Below are positions 1-5,121 of a stretch of DNA of 7,131 bases, piece by piece; the stretch's first letter is position 1; every line of letters begins with the position of its first letter. Made by a program: the position numbers and the translations under genes. The notes under the pieces were generated by a model, which made no database searches, was not told where the DNA came from, and was given only the letters and a program-made list of their open reading frames with translations. Origin of the DNA: Thermoplasmata archaeon (lineage in GTDB: Archaea; Thermoplasmatota; Thermoplasmata; Thermoplasmatales; Thermoplasmataceae); contig JAJZKX010000091.1 of the NCBI GenBank assembly GCA_021850745.1, forward strand, positions 1 to 7,131, in the 5' to 3' direction.

Positions 1-2
1 CC

Positions 3-137
3 TATGTACTGTTCACTGACGGCGATGCCATTGCAAACGCTTTCTGGGTAAGGAACATGAAGGAGGGTTTCGCCAGAGGATACAGGATAGTGGCAGGCAA
101 GACGATCCAGATTGGTTTCGGGCCCTTGATTGGTTGT
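3..137 (+). pseudogene. Partial glycosyltransferase-like reading frame, possible remnant
   Basis: The frame is open from the window edge. It reads a protein-like segment with hydrophobic residues followed by FTDGDA (about 13-30), then WVRNM and a VAGKT segment near 93-107. This resembles the DxD region of family 2 glycosyltransferases, where a hydrophobic strand ends in an acidic metal-binding motif and a 'V.G.T' strand follows. Codon use (AGG, ATA, AAG, GGC) fits the neighbouring genes. A family 2 enzyme should continue for over 100 residues after this motif. Here the frame instead runs without a stop into the RNase P RNA gene on the other strand, where the reading no longer looks like protein; the end given is approximate. 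It may be a truncated or frameshifted gene, or a chance open frame. The family call rests on one short motif. Confidence 0.33.
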
Positions 138-156
138 GCTTCTTTCAGGTTGGAAA

Positions 157-480
157 GGGGGCAAGTGCCCGGAGTAAGCCCCTTTCTGTTACCCGCTTTC
201 GCGGCTGGCAACATTGGACTTCAAGGCTCATGGCCTTCGTCTTACCCGATCCTTGCGGCCACCTCACGGGATCCGTTTAGACTTTCTCCGTCCAGGGAGG
301 ACTTCCATCGGTACTTCCGCGAGCGTCATCTTTGCGAATCACCCTCATGGCGGAAACCGTGTTTTTCTTTTTCCTTTACCATCCTTCTCAGGATGCCGGC
401 TTGCGACGGCTGGACCTGGCCGTGGAGAGGGGACTTTCCTCACTCTTGCGAGCGTAAGTTGCCCTCGGGCTCTGGCCCCC
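157..480 (-). ncRNA. rnpB: RNase P RNA (archaeal)
   Basis: This is the catalytic RNA of RNase P, which trims the 5' leaders of pre-tRNAs. On the minus strand the universal 5' core GAGGAAAGTCC lies at 441-431, and the matching 3' core ACAGAAAGGGGCTTA at 189-175. Between them, AGTCTAAACGGATCCC (283-268) resembles the conserved central region, and CCGC-GAAA-GCGG (204-193) forms a GNRA tetraloop hairpin. The ends are set by helix P1: GGGGGC (480-475) pairs with GCCCCC (162-157), and GCCCG further in pairs with CGGGC. This gives about 324 nt. A TATA box sits about 25 nt upstream of the proposed 5' end, so the gene has its own promoter just past the Gins51 stop codon. Long plus-strand open frames across this region are chance readings. 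The exact ends may shift by a few bases. Confidence 0.95.
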
Positions 481-503
481 AGAATCTCAATATTTTTCAA
501 GTG

Positions 504-510
504 GATATAA
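504..510 (-). promoter_or_regulatory. TATA box for rnpB
   Basis: On the minus strand the sequence is CCCTTATATCCAC, with TTATATC at 510-504. Its centre is about 26 nt upstream of the P1-defined RNA 5' end at 480-483, the normal spacing for an archaeal TATA box. The region where the BRE would lie (511-518) coincides with the stop codon of the upstream Gins51 gene, so the two units are packed with no spare spacer. Confidence 0.75.
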
Positions 511-515
511 GGGTA

Positions 516-1145
516 TCACTGGTGCAGCTTGACTTCCACCGCACTCTTCCTCTTGATCAGGAGTTCCGCAAATTTCCTGTTCAGGTGCACAAGATCATTG
601 TCCCTGAAAAAGTAGTTTCTGTCAGGTTGTGCAATGGGCGGCTGGTCCCCGACGATCCTTACAAGCGTATAGGCATCGGGGCTTTCGGGCTCGTGCTTCT
701 GCTTGGGTATGTCAATCTTCTCCGGTTCAGGCGGGATCGCCTCCTTCTGGCGCTTGGGCAATTCCCCCCTGGAAATATACAGGAACTGTTCCCTGGTCCT
801 CTCTCCTATGGATGTCAGGAATTTCTTCTCGGAATCAGTGAGCATTTCCAGGTCTTCATTCTCGATCCTGTAGACAGACAGCCTGAGGATCTTGCTGTAC
901 CTGAGCTGGAAGAATGTGCTGAACTCAGTCTCGAATTTCCTCATCCTGTCCTTGAGCTGAAGGTATTTGTCTATGTCACCGGAGGCGGCTTTTTCAGCCT
1001 CTTGGCTCAGGGATTCATACGCCTCGCGATATGTCTCGTAGAACCTTGCGTCGATCTTCCTCACTCTCTTGGAGTTCTTTTCCACCCGTATTGCAGAGAG
1101 GAGATCGCTGAAAGCCCTGTCAATTTCCTGAGGAGTTAGAGGCAA
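516..1145 (-). CDS. gins51: Archaeal GINS complex subunit, Gins51 type
   Basis: The product is a 209-residue replication factor. Archaeal Gins51 (Sld5/Psf1 ancestor) forms the GINS complex that binds MCM helicase and the RecJ/Cdc45-like nuclease at the replication fork. The N-terminal two thirds (about 1-130) is a charged, helical A domain. A proline- and charge-rich linker follows (about 130-155). The C-terminal small beta domain (about 155-209) has the family pattern 'YTLVRIVGDQPPI...YFFRDNDLVHLNRKFAELLIKRKSAVEV'-like, that is, an LVRI strand, an aromatic turn, then DLVxLxxxxAxLLIKR. The start is TTG (1145-1143). No in-frame ATG occurs before the upstream stop, and a TATA box is centred about 26 nt upstream, which implies a leaderless mRNA. 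The stop at 518-516 abuts the rnpB promoter. The subunit class is inferred from the A-B domain order. Confidence 0.85.
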   Translation of the reverse strand: MPLTPQEIDRAFSDLLSAIRVEKNSKRVRKIDARFYETYREAYESLSQEAEKAASGDIDKYLQLKDRMRKFETEFSTFFQLRYSKILRLSVYRIENEDLEMLTDSEKKFLTSIGERTREQFLYISRGELPKRQKEAIPPEPEKIDIPKQKHEPESPDAYTLVRIVGDQPPIAQPDRNYFFRDNDLVHLNRKFAELLIKRKSAVEVKLHQ

Positions 1146-1165
1146 TGATACCCTTAGAAGAAGTG

Positions 1166-1175
1166 CATATTAAAG
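1166..1175 (-). promoter_or_regulatory. TATA box for the Gins51 gene
   Basis: The minus strand reads CTTTAATATG at 1175-1166, about 26 nt before the TTG codon at 1145. The spacing places transcription start at or next to the start codon, supporting both the TTG start and a leaderless transcript. Confidence 0.55.
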
Positions 1176-1190
1176 AGGCACGATTTTCGC

Positions 1191-1229
1191 TGCCATTCAT
1201 GGCATGTGCAACGTGTCCCGCCTCCGGGA
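1191..1229 (-). terminator. Two small hairpins after the hydrolase gene, possible termination or processing region
   Basis: Downstream of the minus-strand hydrolase stop codon are two perfect short inverted repeats: TCCCG-CCTC-CGGGA (1216-1229 as read on the plus strand) and TGCCA-TTCA-TGGCA (1191-1204). Each has a 5-bp stem and 4-nt loop. They lie between the end of the sulfate operon and the Gins51 promoter. No strong U-run follows, so a terminator role is only suggested by position. Confidence 0.25.
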
Positions 1230-1254
1230 ACCGTGGATTCAGTTATCCTGTGGA

Positions 1255-2145
1255 TCACAATATGTTCTCAGTGCCGTAGAGCCTGCCAGGGATTTCGATG
1301 AACGACTTTCTGAGAAGTTCGACGCTTTCCGGGAATTCCTGCACCAGGTATCTCGCCCTCCTTGGCACGGAAGACGGAGAAATAACCTTCCCCGGTTTTT
1401 GAGGATCATCGACATAATCGGTTTCAAGAAGGAATTCCTTCCCTGATTCCACTGCCAGCCGTGCATTCGGCCTTGTGGCAAGTACAGATCTCGCAACAGC
1501 CGTTTCACATGACAGAAGCTCCGGTTCAGCGTGGTGCTTCACCACCATACCCGGATCAATCCCTGATGCGGTAGCCATGGCCTCAATGGACTTCAGGGAC
1601 CCGCAATCCAGATCTTCAGTGTGGAGTATCACCGGGCACCCAAGGTCCGCAGCCGTCTTCATTGCCTCCGATATCACCATGTTTGAGGCATCCCTCACAT
1701 GTTCGTCAACTGCGAAATGAGGCCTTCCGACCTCGCCTATGGCACCCGCCTCCGCCCGTGAGACATAACCTCCTGCCATGCTCACGCCGGAGATCATTTC
1801 CTCCAGTGGGTTCCTGCCAGCCTGCGAGAAGAAAAAATAGTCCAGTGGATACGGGCCAAGGGTGAGTACAACCTTCACAGATGTCTCTCTCCTTACTGCC
1901 GCAGCAATCCTGGCCGTCCTTCCGTATAGAGTGCCATAATATCCGTCAGCAGGAAGAGAATAGTCCGGAAGGTTTGTGAGGTTGATGCAGGTCCCACCCT
2001 CCCTCTCAAACTGCATCACGGCTTCCAGGAAGAGGCCGTCTTCCCGTAGATGGAAATGATTGTCGAAGATGGAGTCCAGTTCAGCCGGTCTTCCGTTCCT
2101 CATTGTGGGAATTGAAGGGGAAACACGGTAAAGAAGTCTCCCCAT
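1255..2145 (-). CDS. TatD-like TIM-barrel metal-dependent hydrolase (urease superfamily)
   Basis: The product is a 296-residue predicted metal-dependent hydrolase of the archaeal TatD-related type. Metal-site landmarks are in the expected order: DNHFHL (H30, H32) at the end of the first strand, GEVGRPH with E138, ILHTED with H175, VKHHA with H204/H205, and LLETDYVDD with D243. The C-terminal segment ends soon after the last strand, as usual in the family. The substrate is unknown; TatD relatives include 3'-5' nucleases, but the archaeal group is not well characterised. It is the third gene of the minus-strand operon, 24 nt after the sat stop. ATG at 2145 gives a 29-residue lead before the HxH motif. 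ATG at 2103 (residue 15 here) gives a more typical short N terminus and is a real alternative; neither has a clear ribosome binding site. A link to sulfate assimilation is suggested only by position. Confidence 0.85.
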   Translation of the reverse strand: MGRLLYRVSPSIPTMRNGRPAELDSIFDNHFHLREDGLFLEAVMQFEREGGTCINLTNLPDYSLPADGYYGTLYGRTARIAAAVRRETSVKVVLTLGPYPLDYFFFSQAGRNPLEEMISGVSMAGGYVSRAEAGAIGEVGRPHFAVDEHVRDASNMVISEAMKTAADLGCPVILHTEDLDCGSLKSIEAMATASGIDPGMVVKHHAEPELLSCETAVARSVLATRPNARLAVESGKEFLLETDYVDDPQKPGKVISPSSVPRRARYLVQEFPESVELLRKSFIEIPGRLYGTENIL

Positions 2146-2150
2146 GGGTC

Positions 2151-2166
2151 GCGGAAACAGTTCCGC
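2151..2166 (-). repeat. Intercistronic hairpin between sat and the hydrolase gene
   Basis: GCGGAA-ACAG-TTCCGC is a perfect 6-bp inverted repeat with a 4-nt loop. It starts 3 nt after the sat stop codon in the mRNA and sits just upstream of the first possible ATG (2145) of the next gene. It could influence initiation at that ATG or mark a processing point; if translation starts at 2103 it is simply in the spacer. Confidence 0.4.
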
Positions 2167-2169
2167 AGT

Positions 2170-3300
2170 CTATGCAACAAAGGGGGAGGGATGAGAGGAA
2201 ATCATCTTCCAGATGTCCCTCCTCATTATGGTGGAAGGCGGCTCCTCACCGTTCCTGAGTGAATTCCTCACCATGGTTGCACTGAACCTGAGTAAGTCGC
2301 TGCCGTTGTGCGGGCAGGACTTGACGCTGGTGATCCACTGGCACTTCCTGCAATAGACAGCCTCCTCGAAAGGGATCACGCTTATCCCCAGGTCATCAAA
2401 ACTCATGACGTTTCTCTGTGCGTCATAAGGGCCATAGAAGTTCCCCACTCCTGCATGGTCACGGCCCATTATGAAGTGTGTGCACCCGAAATTCTTCCTC
2501 ATTATTGCATGCAGCAGTGCCTCCCTGGGGCCCGCATACTGCATCTGGTAATTCACGGTTGACACGACCGCCCTGTTGTTCGGGAAGTATTCTGACACAA
2601 GGGCGGAGTATGCTGATACGATGAGGTCATCGTTGAAGTCTCCAGCTTTCTTCTTCCCGATCACGGGGTTGATGAAGATCCCGTCAGTGATGTTCAGGCT
2701 TGCCTTCTGAAGGTATTCATGGCCCATGTGGGGCACGTTTCTTGTCTGGAACGCGGCTACAGTCTTCCAGCCACGCTCAGTGAAAGCCTTCCTTGTATCG
2801 GCAGGCCGCATGAAGCTGCCGGAATGCGGGAGCCCAGGATCATCGGCATTCAGTATCCTTCCGGAAATGAGGAAATCACCCAGCCTGTATGTGGCATCAA
2901 CTCCGGGGTGCTCTATTGAATTCGTGCCGAAAACTCTCTCACAGAACCTTCTCTTCTCGAATGGAAAAACCTCTTCCACCTTTACGCGGGCTATCACCTT
3001 TCCACCGTGCCTGAGGAATATCTCGTCCCCCTCCCCTGCGGCATCCTTTGCCGAATCCAGCAGCAGGGGTATCGGCCACGGTATTCCATCCGCAAGCCTC
3101 TGGGAATCCAGGATGCTTGTGTAATCCTCCCTGCAGGAGAAACCGCCAAGAGGGCTGTAAACGCCTGTCCTCATCAACTGTACCGAGGTGGCTATTGAGT
3201 CCCCTACATCCAGTACCAAGCCATCGTTTGGATCTGCTCCATTGAGTGCGGGGATCGAAACAAGTTTTCCGCCATGAGGATCTGGCAGCAGTTCACTCAC
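2170..3300 (-). CDS. sat: ATP sulfurylase (sulfate adenylyltransferase)
   Basis: The enzyme makes adenylyl sulfate (APS) and pyrophosphate from ATP and sulfate, the first step of sulfate activation in the cytoplasm. With a GTG start at 3300 it has 376 residues, a normal size for the single-chain archaeal/bacterial enzyme without a kinase domain. The N terminus carries PHGGKLV (8-14). The nucleotide-binding motif QTRNVPHMGHE is at 185-195, GRDHAGVG at 279-286, and a likely structural zinc site CxxC...CPH uses C317, C320, C329 and H331. The open frame extends 42 codons further upstream, but that part reads antisense-quality sequence inside cysH. GTG at 3300 gives the family-like start and overlaps the cysH stop by 8 nt (GTGAGTGA), pointing to translational coupling. 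No APS kinase domain is fused. Confidence 0.95.
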   Translation of the reverse strand: MSELLPDPHGGKLVSIPALNGADPNDGLVLDVGDSIATSVQLMRTGVYSPLGGFSCREDYTSILDSQRLADGIPWPIPLLLDSAKDAAGEGDEIFLRHGGKVIARVKVEEVFPFEKRRFCERVFGTNSIEHPGVDATYRLGDFLISGRILNADDPGLPHSGSFMRPADTRKAFTERGWKTVAAFQTRNVPHMGHEYLQKASLNITDGIFINPVIGKKKAGDFNDDLIVSAYSALVSEYFPNNRAVVSTVNYQMQYAGPREALLHAIMRKNFGCTHFIMGRDHAGVGNFYGPYDAQRNVMSFDDLGISVIPFEEAVYCRKCQWITSVKSCPHNGSDLLRFSATMVRNSLRNGEEPPSTIMRRDIWKMISSHPSPFVA

Positions 3301-4015
3301 TCCTCTGGAAAATGAACGGGTTTGATCCAACCGTATGTAGGCCGCATTCCTTTGCGCCCGTTTCCCACCACCATCTTCCGGACCTTTCCTCTTCCCAGGG
3401 CCTGACGGCCCTAGTGCATGGGGCACATCCTATGCTTCTGTAGCCTCTGTCAAAGAGACTGTTGTATGGAACGCTGTTCTCTGAAATGAACTCCCATATG
3501 TCTGCCGAGGTCCAGTCTATGAGGGGATTGTACTTTGTTATCCCGCCATGCGCTGAATCAACCTCCTCACTGGAAGCCTTCTCCCGTACTGAAGTCTGGT
3601 CTCTCCTGATCCCGGATATCCACGCAGATACACCGGAAAGAGCTCTCTGGAGCGGTTCCACTTTCCTGACATGGCAGCATTCCTCACGGTTTGCCCTGGA
3701 CTCATAGAAATGGTTCATTCCCTTCGCAGCAACCATTTCCTCAACCGATTTCCTTTCAGGGAAAAGGACCTCCGGCATCACGCCGTACTTCCGGGTCGTC
3801 CTTTCCATGAGGTTGTAGGTTTCCTCGGGGAGCCTGCCCGTGTCAATGGATACATGCCGTATGTTCAATCCCGCTGAATGTGCAAGATGCGTGATAACCA
3901 TGTCCTCTGCCCCGAAACTTGTAAGAAAGATGACTGATGCTCCGTGTTCCTCAACCGCTTTTCTCAAGATTCCAGTTGACATCTCTGCCAGCTGGCTGAT
4001 ATCGTTTCTTGACAC
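3293..4015 (-). CDS. cysH: Adenylyl-sulfate (APS/PAPS) reductase, iron-sulfur type
   Basis: The enzyme reduces activated sulfate to sulfite in the cytoplasm using thioredoxin-like donors. The 240-residue chain shows the adenine-nucleotide alpha hydrolase fold: SFGAED (33-38) is the PP-loop-like motif, followed by IDTGRLPEETY (57-67). Paired cysteines C113-C114 and the GCAPC pair C197/C200 are the four ligands of the [4Fe-4S] cluster that marks APS-type reductases. GRWWWE and KECGLH follow, C224 being the catalytic cysteine. The cluster cysteines and the absence of an APS kinase nearby favour APS over PAPS as substrate, but this is inferred. It is the first gene of the operon with sat. The start is GTG at 4015 with a TATA box about 22-26 nt upstream, so the mRNA is probably leaderless; ATG at 3982 is a less likely start. 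Confidence 0.95.
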   Translation of the reverse strand: MSRNDISQLAEMSTGILRKAVEEHGASVIFLTSFGAEDMVITHLAHSAGLNIRHVSIDTGRLPEETYNLMERTTRKYGVMPEVLFPERKSVEEMVAAKGMNHFYESRANREECCHVRKVEPLQRALSGVSAWISGIRRDQTSVREKASSEEVDSAHGGITKYNPLIDWTSADIWEFISENSVPYNSLFDRGYRSIGCAPCTRAVRPWEEERSGRWWWETGAKECGLHTVGSNPFIFQRSE

Positions 4016-4032
4016 GGAAAGTTAAGTGCCTG

Positions 4033-4041
4033 TTAATAAAT
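4033..4041 (-). promoter_or_regulatory. TATA box for the cysH-sat-hydrolase operon
   Basis: The minus strand reads ATTTATTAA at 4041-4033, centred about 24 nt before the GTG start of cysH. Transcription would begin at or very near the start codon. It lies within a 128-nt AT-rich divergent promoter region. Confidence 0.6.
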
Positions 4042-4052
4042 ATGCATAATGG

Positions 4053-4069
4053 TACATGTAAAGCATGTA
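4053..4069. promoter_or_regulatory. Operator-like inverted repeat in the divergent promoter region
   Basis: TACATG-TAAAG-CATGTA is a perfect 6-bp inverted repeat with a 5-nt spacer. Its right arm overlaps the TATATAAT element at 4068-4075. A third TACATG lies at 4124-4129, and the longer arms GCATGTATAT (4063-4072) and ATATACATGC (4121-4130) are perfect reverse complements. A dimeric winged-helix regulator would fit such a site and could block rightward initiation; the binding protein is not known. Confidence 0.5.
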
Positions 4070-4075
4070 TATAAT
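4068..4075 (+). promoter_or_regulatory. Upstream TATA-like element for the comA operon
   Basis: TATATAAT is the strongest TATA match in the divergent region. Transcription from about 4097 would give a short leader if translation begins at the GTG at 4105, or a leader of roughly 47 nt for the GTG at 4144. It overlaps the inverted-repeat operator. Confidence 0.45.
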
Positions 4076-4115
4076 GTGAAAGAAACTGCTATGAATTAAG
4101 GAATGTGAAGATAAA

Positions 4116-4125
4116 TTTACATATA
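4116..4125 (+). promoter_or_regulatory. Proximal TATA-like element for comA
   Basis: TTTACATATA is centred about 23 nt upstream of the GTG at 4144 and would produce a leaderless transcript from that codon, the arrangement used by most genes in this window. It also overlaps the third TACATG half-site. It competes with the element at 4068-4075 as the true promoter. Confidence 0.4.
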
Positions 4126-4143
4126 CATGCGTTATCACTTTGC

Positions 4144-5121
4144 GTGAACCTATTCTTTGAAGAACTGCCAAGAACGAAGATCGCAGGCGATTACCACACC
4201 ATGATGATAGACAGGATGCTCCCCGGCCTTGAACAGATGCTGCCTATGATATCCCGCTATGTCACAGTCGCGAAAATTGGATGGGGAATCCCGCTGCTAC
4301 TGGACGGGAAGGCTCTGTCCAGTAGGGTGAGGAAGTACAGGGAACAGGGTATTTCTGTTTCGAACGGTGGCACAATGCTCGAGATTGCCTCCACCAACGG
4401 GAAGCACCTCCAGCTCCTGGAGAGGATGAAGGAGATGGGCTTCTCCACGGTGGAACTCAGCGAAGGCGTGATAGACATACCCAGGAGGCAGAAGAACGAG
4501 ATTGTTGAATTCGCAAAGTCAGAGGGAATGAGGCTTCATGTCGAGGTGGGAAGAAAGAGCGCCGCAAACCAGCTGTCACTGGAGGAGACGATAGACCGCA
4601 TGAAGAATTTTGCCGACTATGAACCCGACATGATAATTATAGAGGGAAGGGAGACAGGAAAGAACGTGGAAATCTATGACCAGGACGGCAAGATAAAATG
4701 GGACTGGGTCTCCAGGATAACAGAGGAATTCGAGCTTCCCAAGATAATGTTCGAGGCACCCCTTGAAGATCAGCAGGCACAGTTGATCGTCCGCCTTGGA
4801 AACACCATAAACCTGGGAAACGTATCCATGCACAGTGCAATCCCGCTGGAGAGCCAGAGACAGGGCCTCAGGGGAGACACATTTGGTGCGCACCTTGGAG
4901 TGGAAAGCGTGGACGGAAGCCCGGCGACAAAATTCGTGTATCACGTGATCGCCGGAGGCGGGCCAATGGATCAGTCAAGGATTATCAGGGTGACCGGGCT
5001 CAACAGGAGGACCGTTCAGAACTCCATAGACAGCCTTTCAAACCAGGGGCTTCTGAGGGAAGTTCCCGATCCGCACGATCTAAGAAGGAAACTTTACTCA
5101 TGTGAGGTCTCGCAGAAGTGA
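4144..5121 (+). CDS. comA: Phosphosulfolactate synthase (ComA) with C-terminal winged-helix domain
   Basis: The enzyme adds sulfite to phosphoenolpyruvate to give (R)-phosphosulfolactate, the first step of coenzyme M and sulfolactate synthesis in other organisms. Residues 1-250 form the ComA TIM barrel, with the family landmarks AKIGWG (43-48), VSNGGTMLE (72-80), ELSEG (104-108), HVEVGRK (132-138), IIEGRE (165-170), IMFEAP (201-206) and GLRGDTFG (241-248). Known ComA proteins are about 250 residues. This one has about 75 more: residues 261-320 read as a MarR-like winged helix, with helix-turn-helix near 276-302 (GLNRRTVQNSIDSL) and a charged wing near 305-316. GTG at 4144 is chosen because coding-like, GC-richer sequence begins there; GTG at 4105 would add 13 AT-rich codons. 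The gene is divergent from cysH-sat, which supply sulfite, and its stop overlaps cobQ by 4 nt. Confidence 0.88.
   Translation: MNLFFEELPRTKIAGDYHTMMIDRMLPGLEQMLPMISRYVTVAKIGWGIPLLLDGKALSSRVRKYREQGISVSNGGTMLEIASTNGKHLQLLERMKEMGFSTVELSEGVIDIPRRQKNEIVEFAKSEGMRLHVEVGRKSAANQLSLEETIDRMKNFADYEPDMIIIEGRETGKNVEIYDQDGKIKWDWVSRITEEFELPKIMFEAPLEDQQAQLIVRLGNTINLGNVSMHSAIPLESQRQGLRGDTFGAHLGVESVDGSPATKFVYHVIAGGGPMDQSRIIRVTGLNRRTVQNSIDSLSNQGLLREVPDPHDLRRKLYSCEVSQK

Noticed and set aside
214..510. Plus-strand 98-codon open frame
   Set aside because: It lies entirely antisense to rnpB, whose conserved cores and P1 pairing explain the sequence.
57..1139. Long plus-strand open frame of 360 codons
   Set aside because: It runs antisense through the RNase P RNA and the Gins51 gene. 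The product is low in family-like motifs, whereas the opposite strand has clear RNA and protein signatures.
3301..3426. 42-codon upstream extension of sat
   Set aside because: It overlaps the conserved GCAPC/KECGLH end of cysH in another frame, and the Sat family starts near PHGGKLV, so GTG at 3300 is the sensible start.
4576..4944. Minus-strand 122-codon open frame inside comA
   Set aside because: It is antisense to conserved ComA motifs and has no recognisable features of its own.
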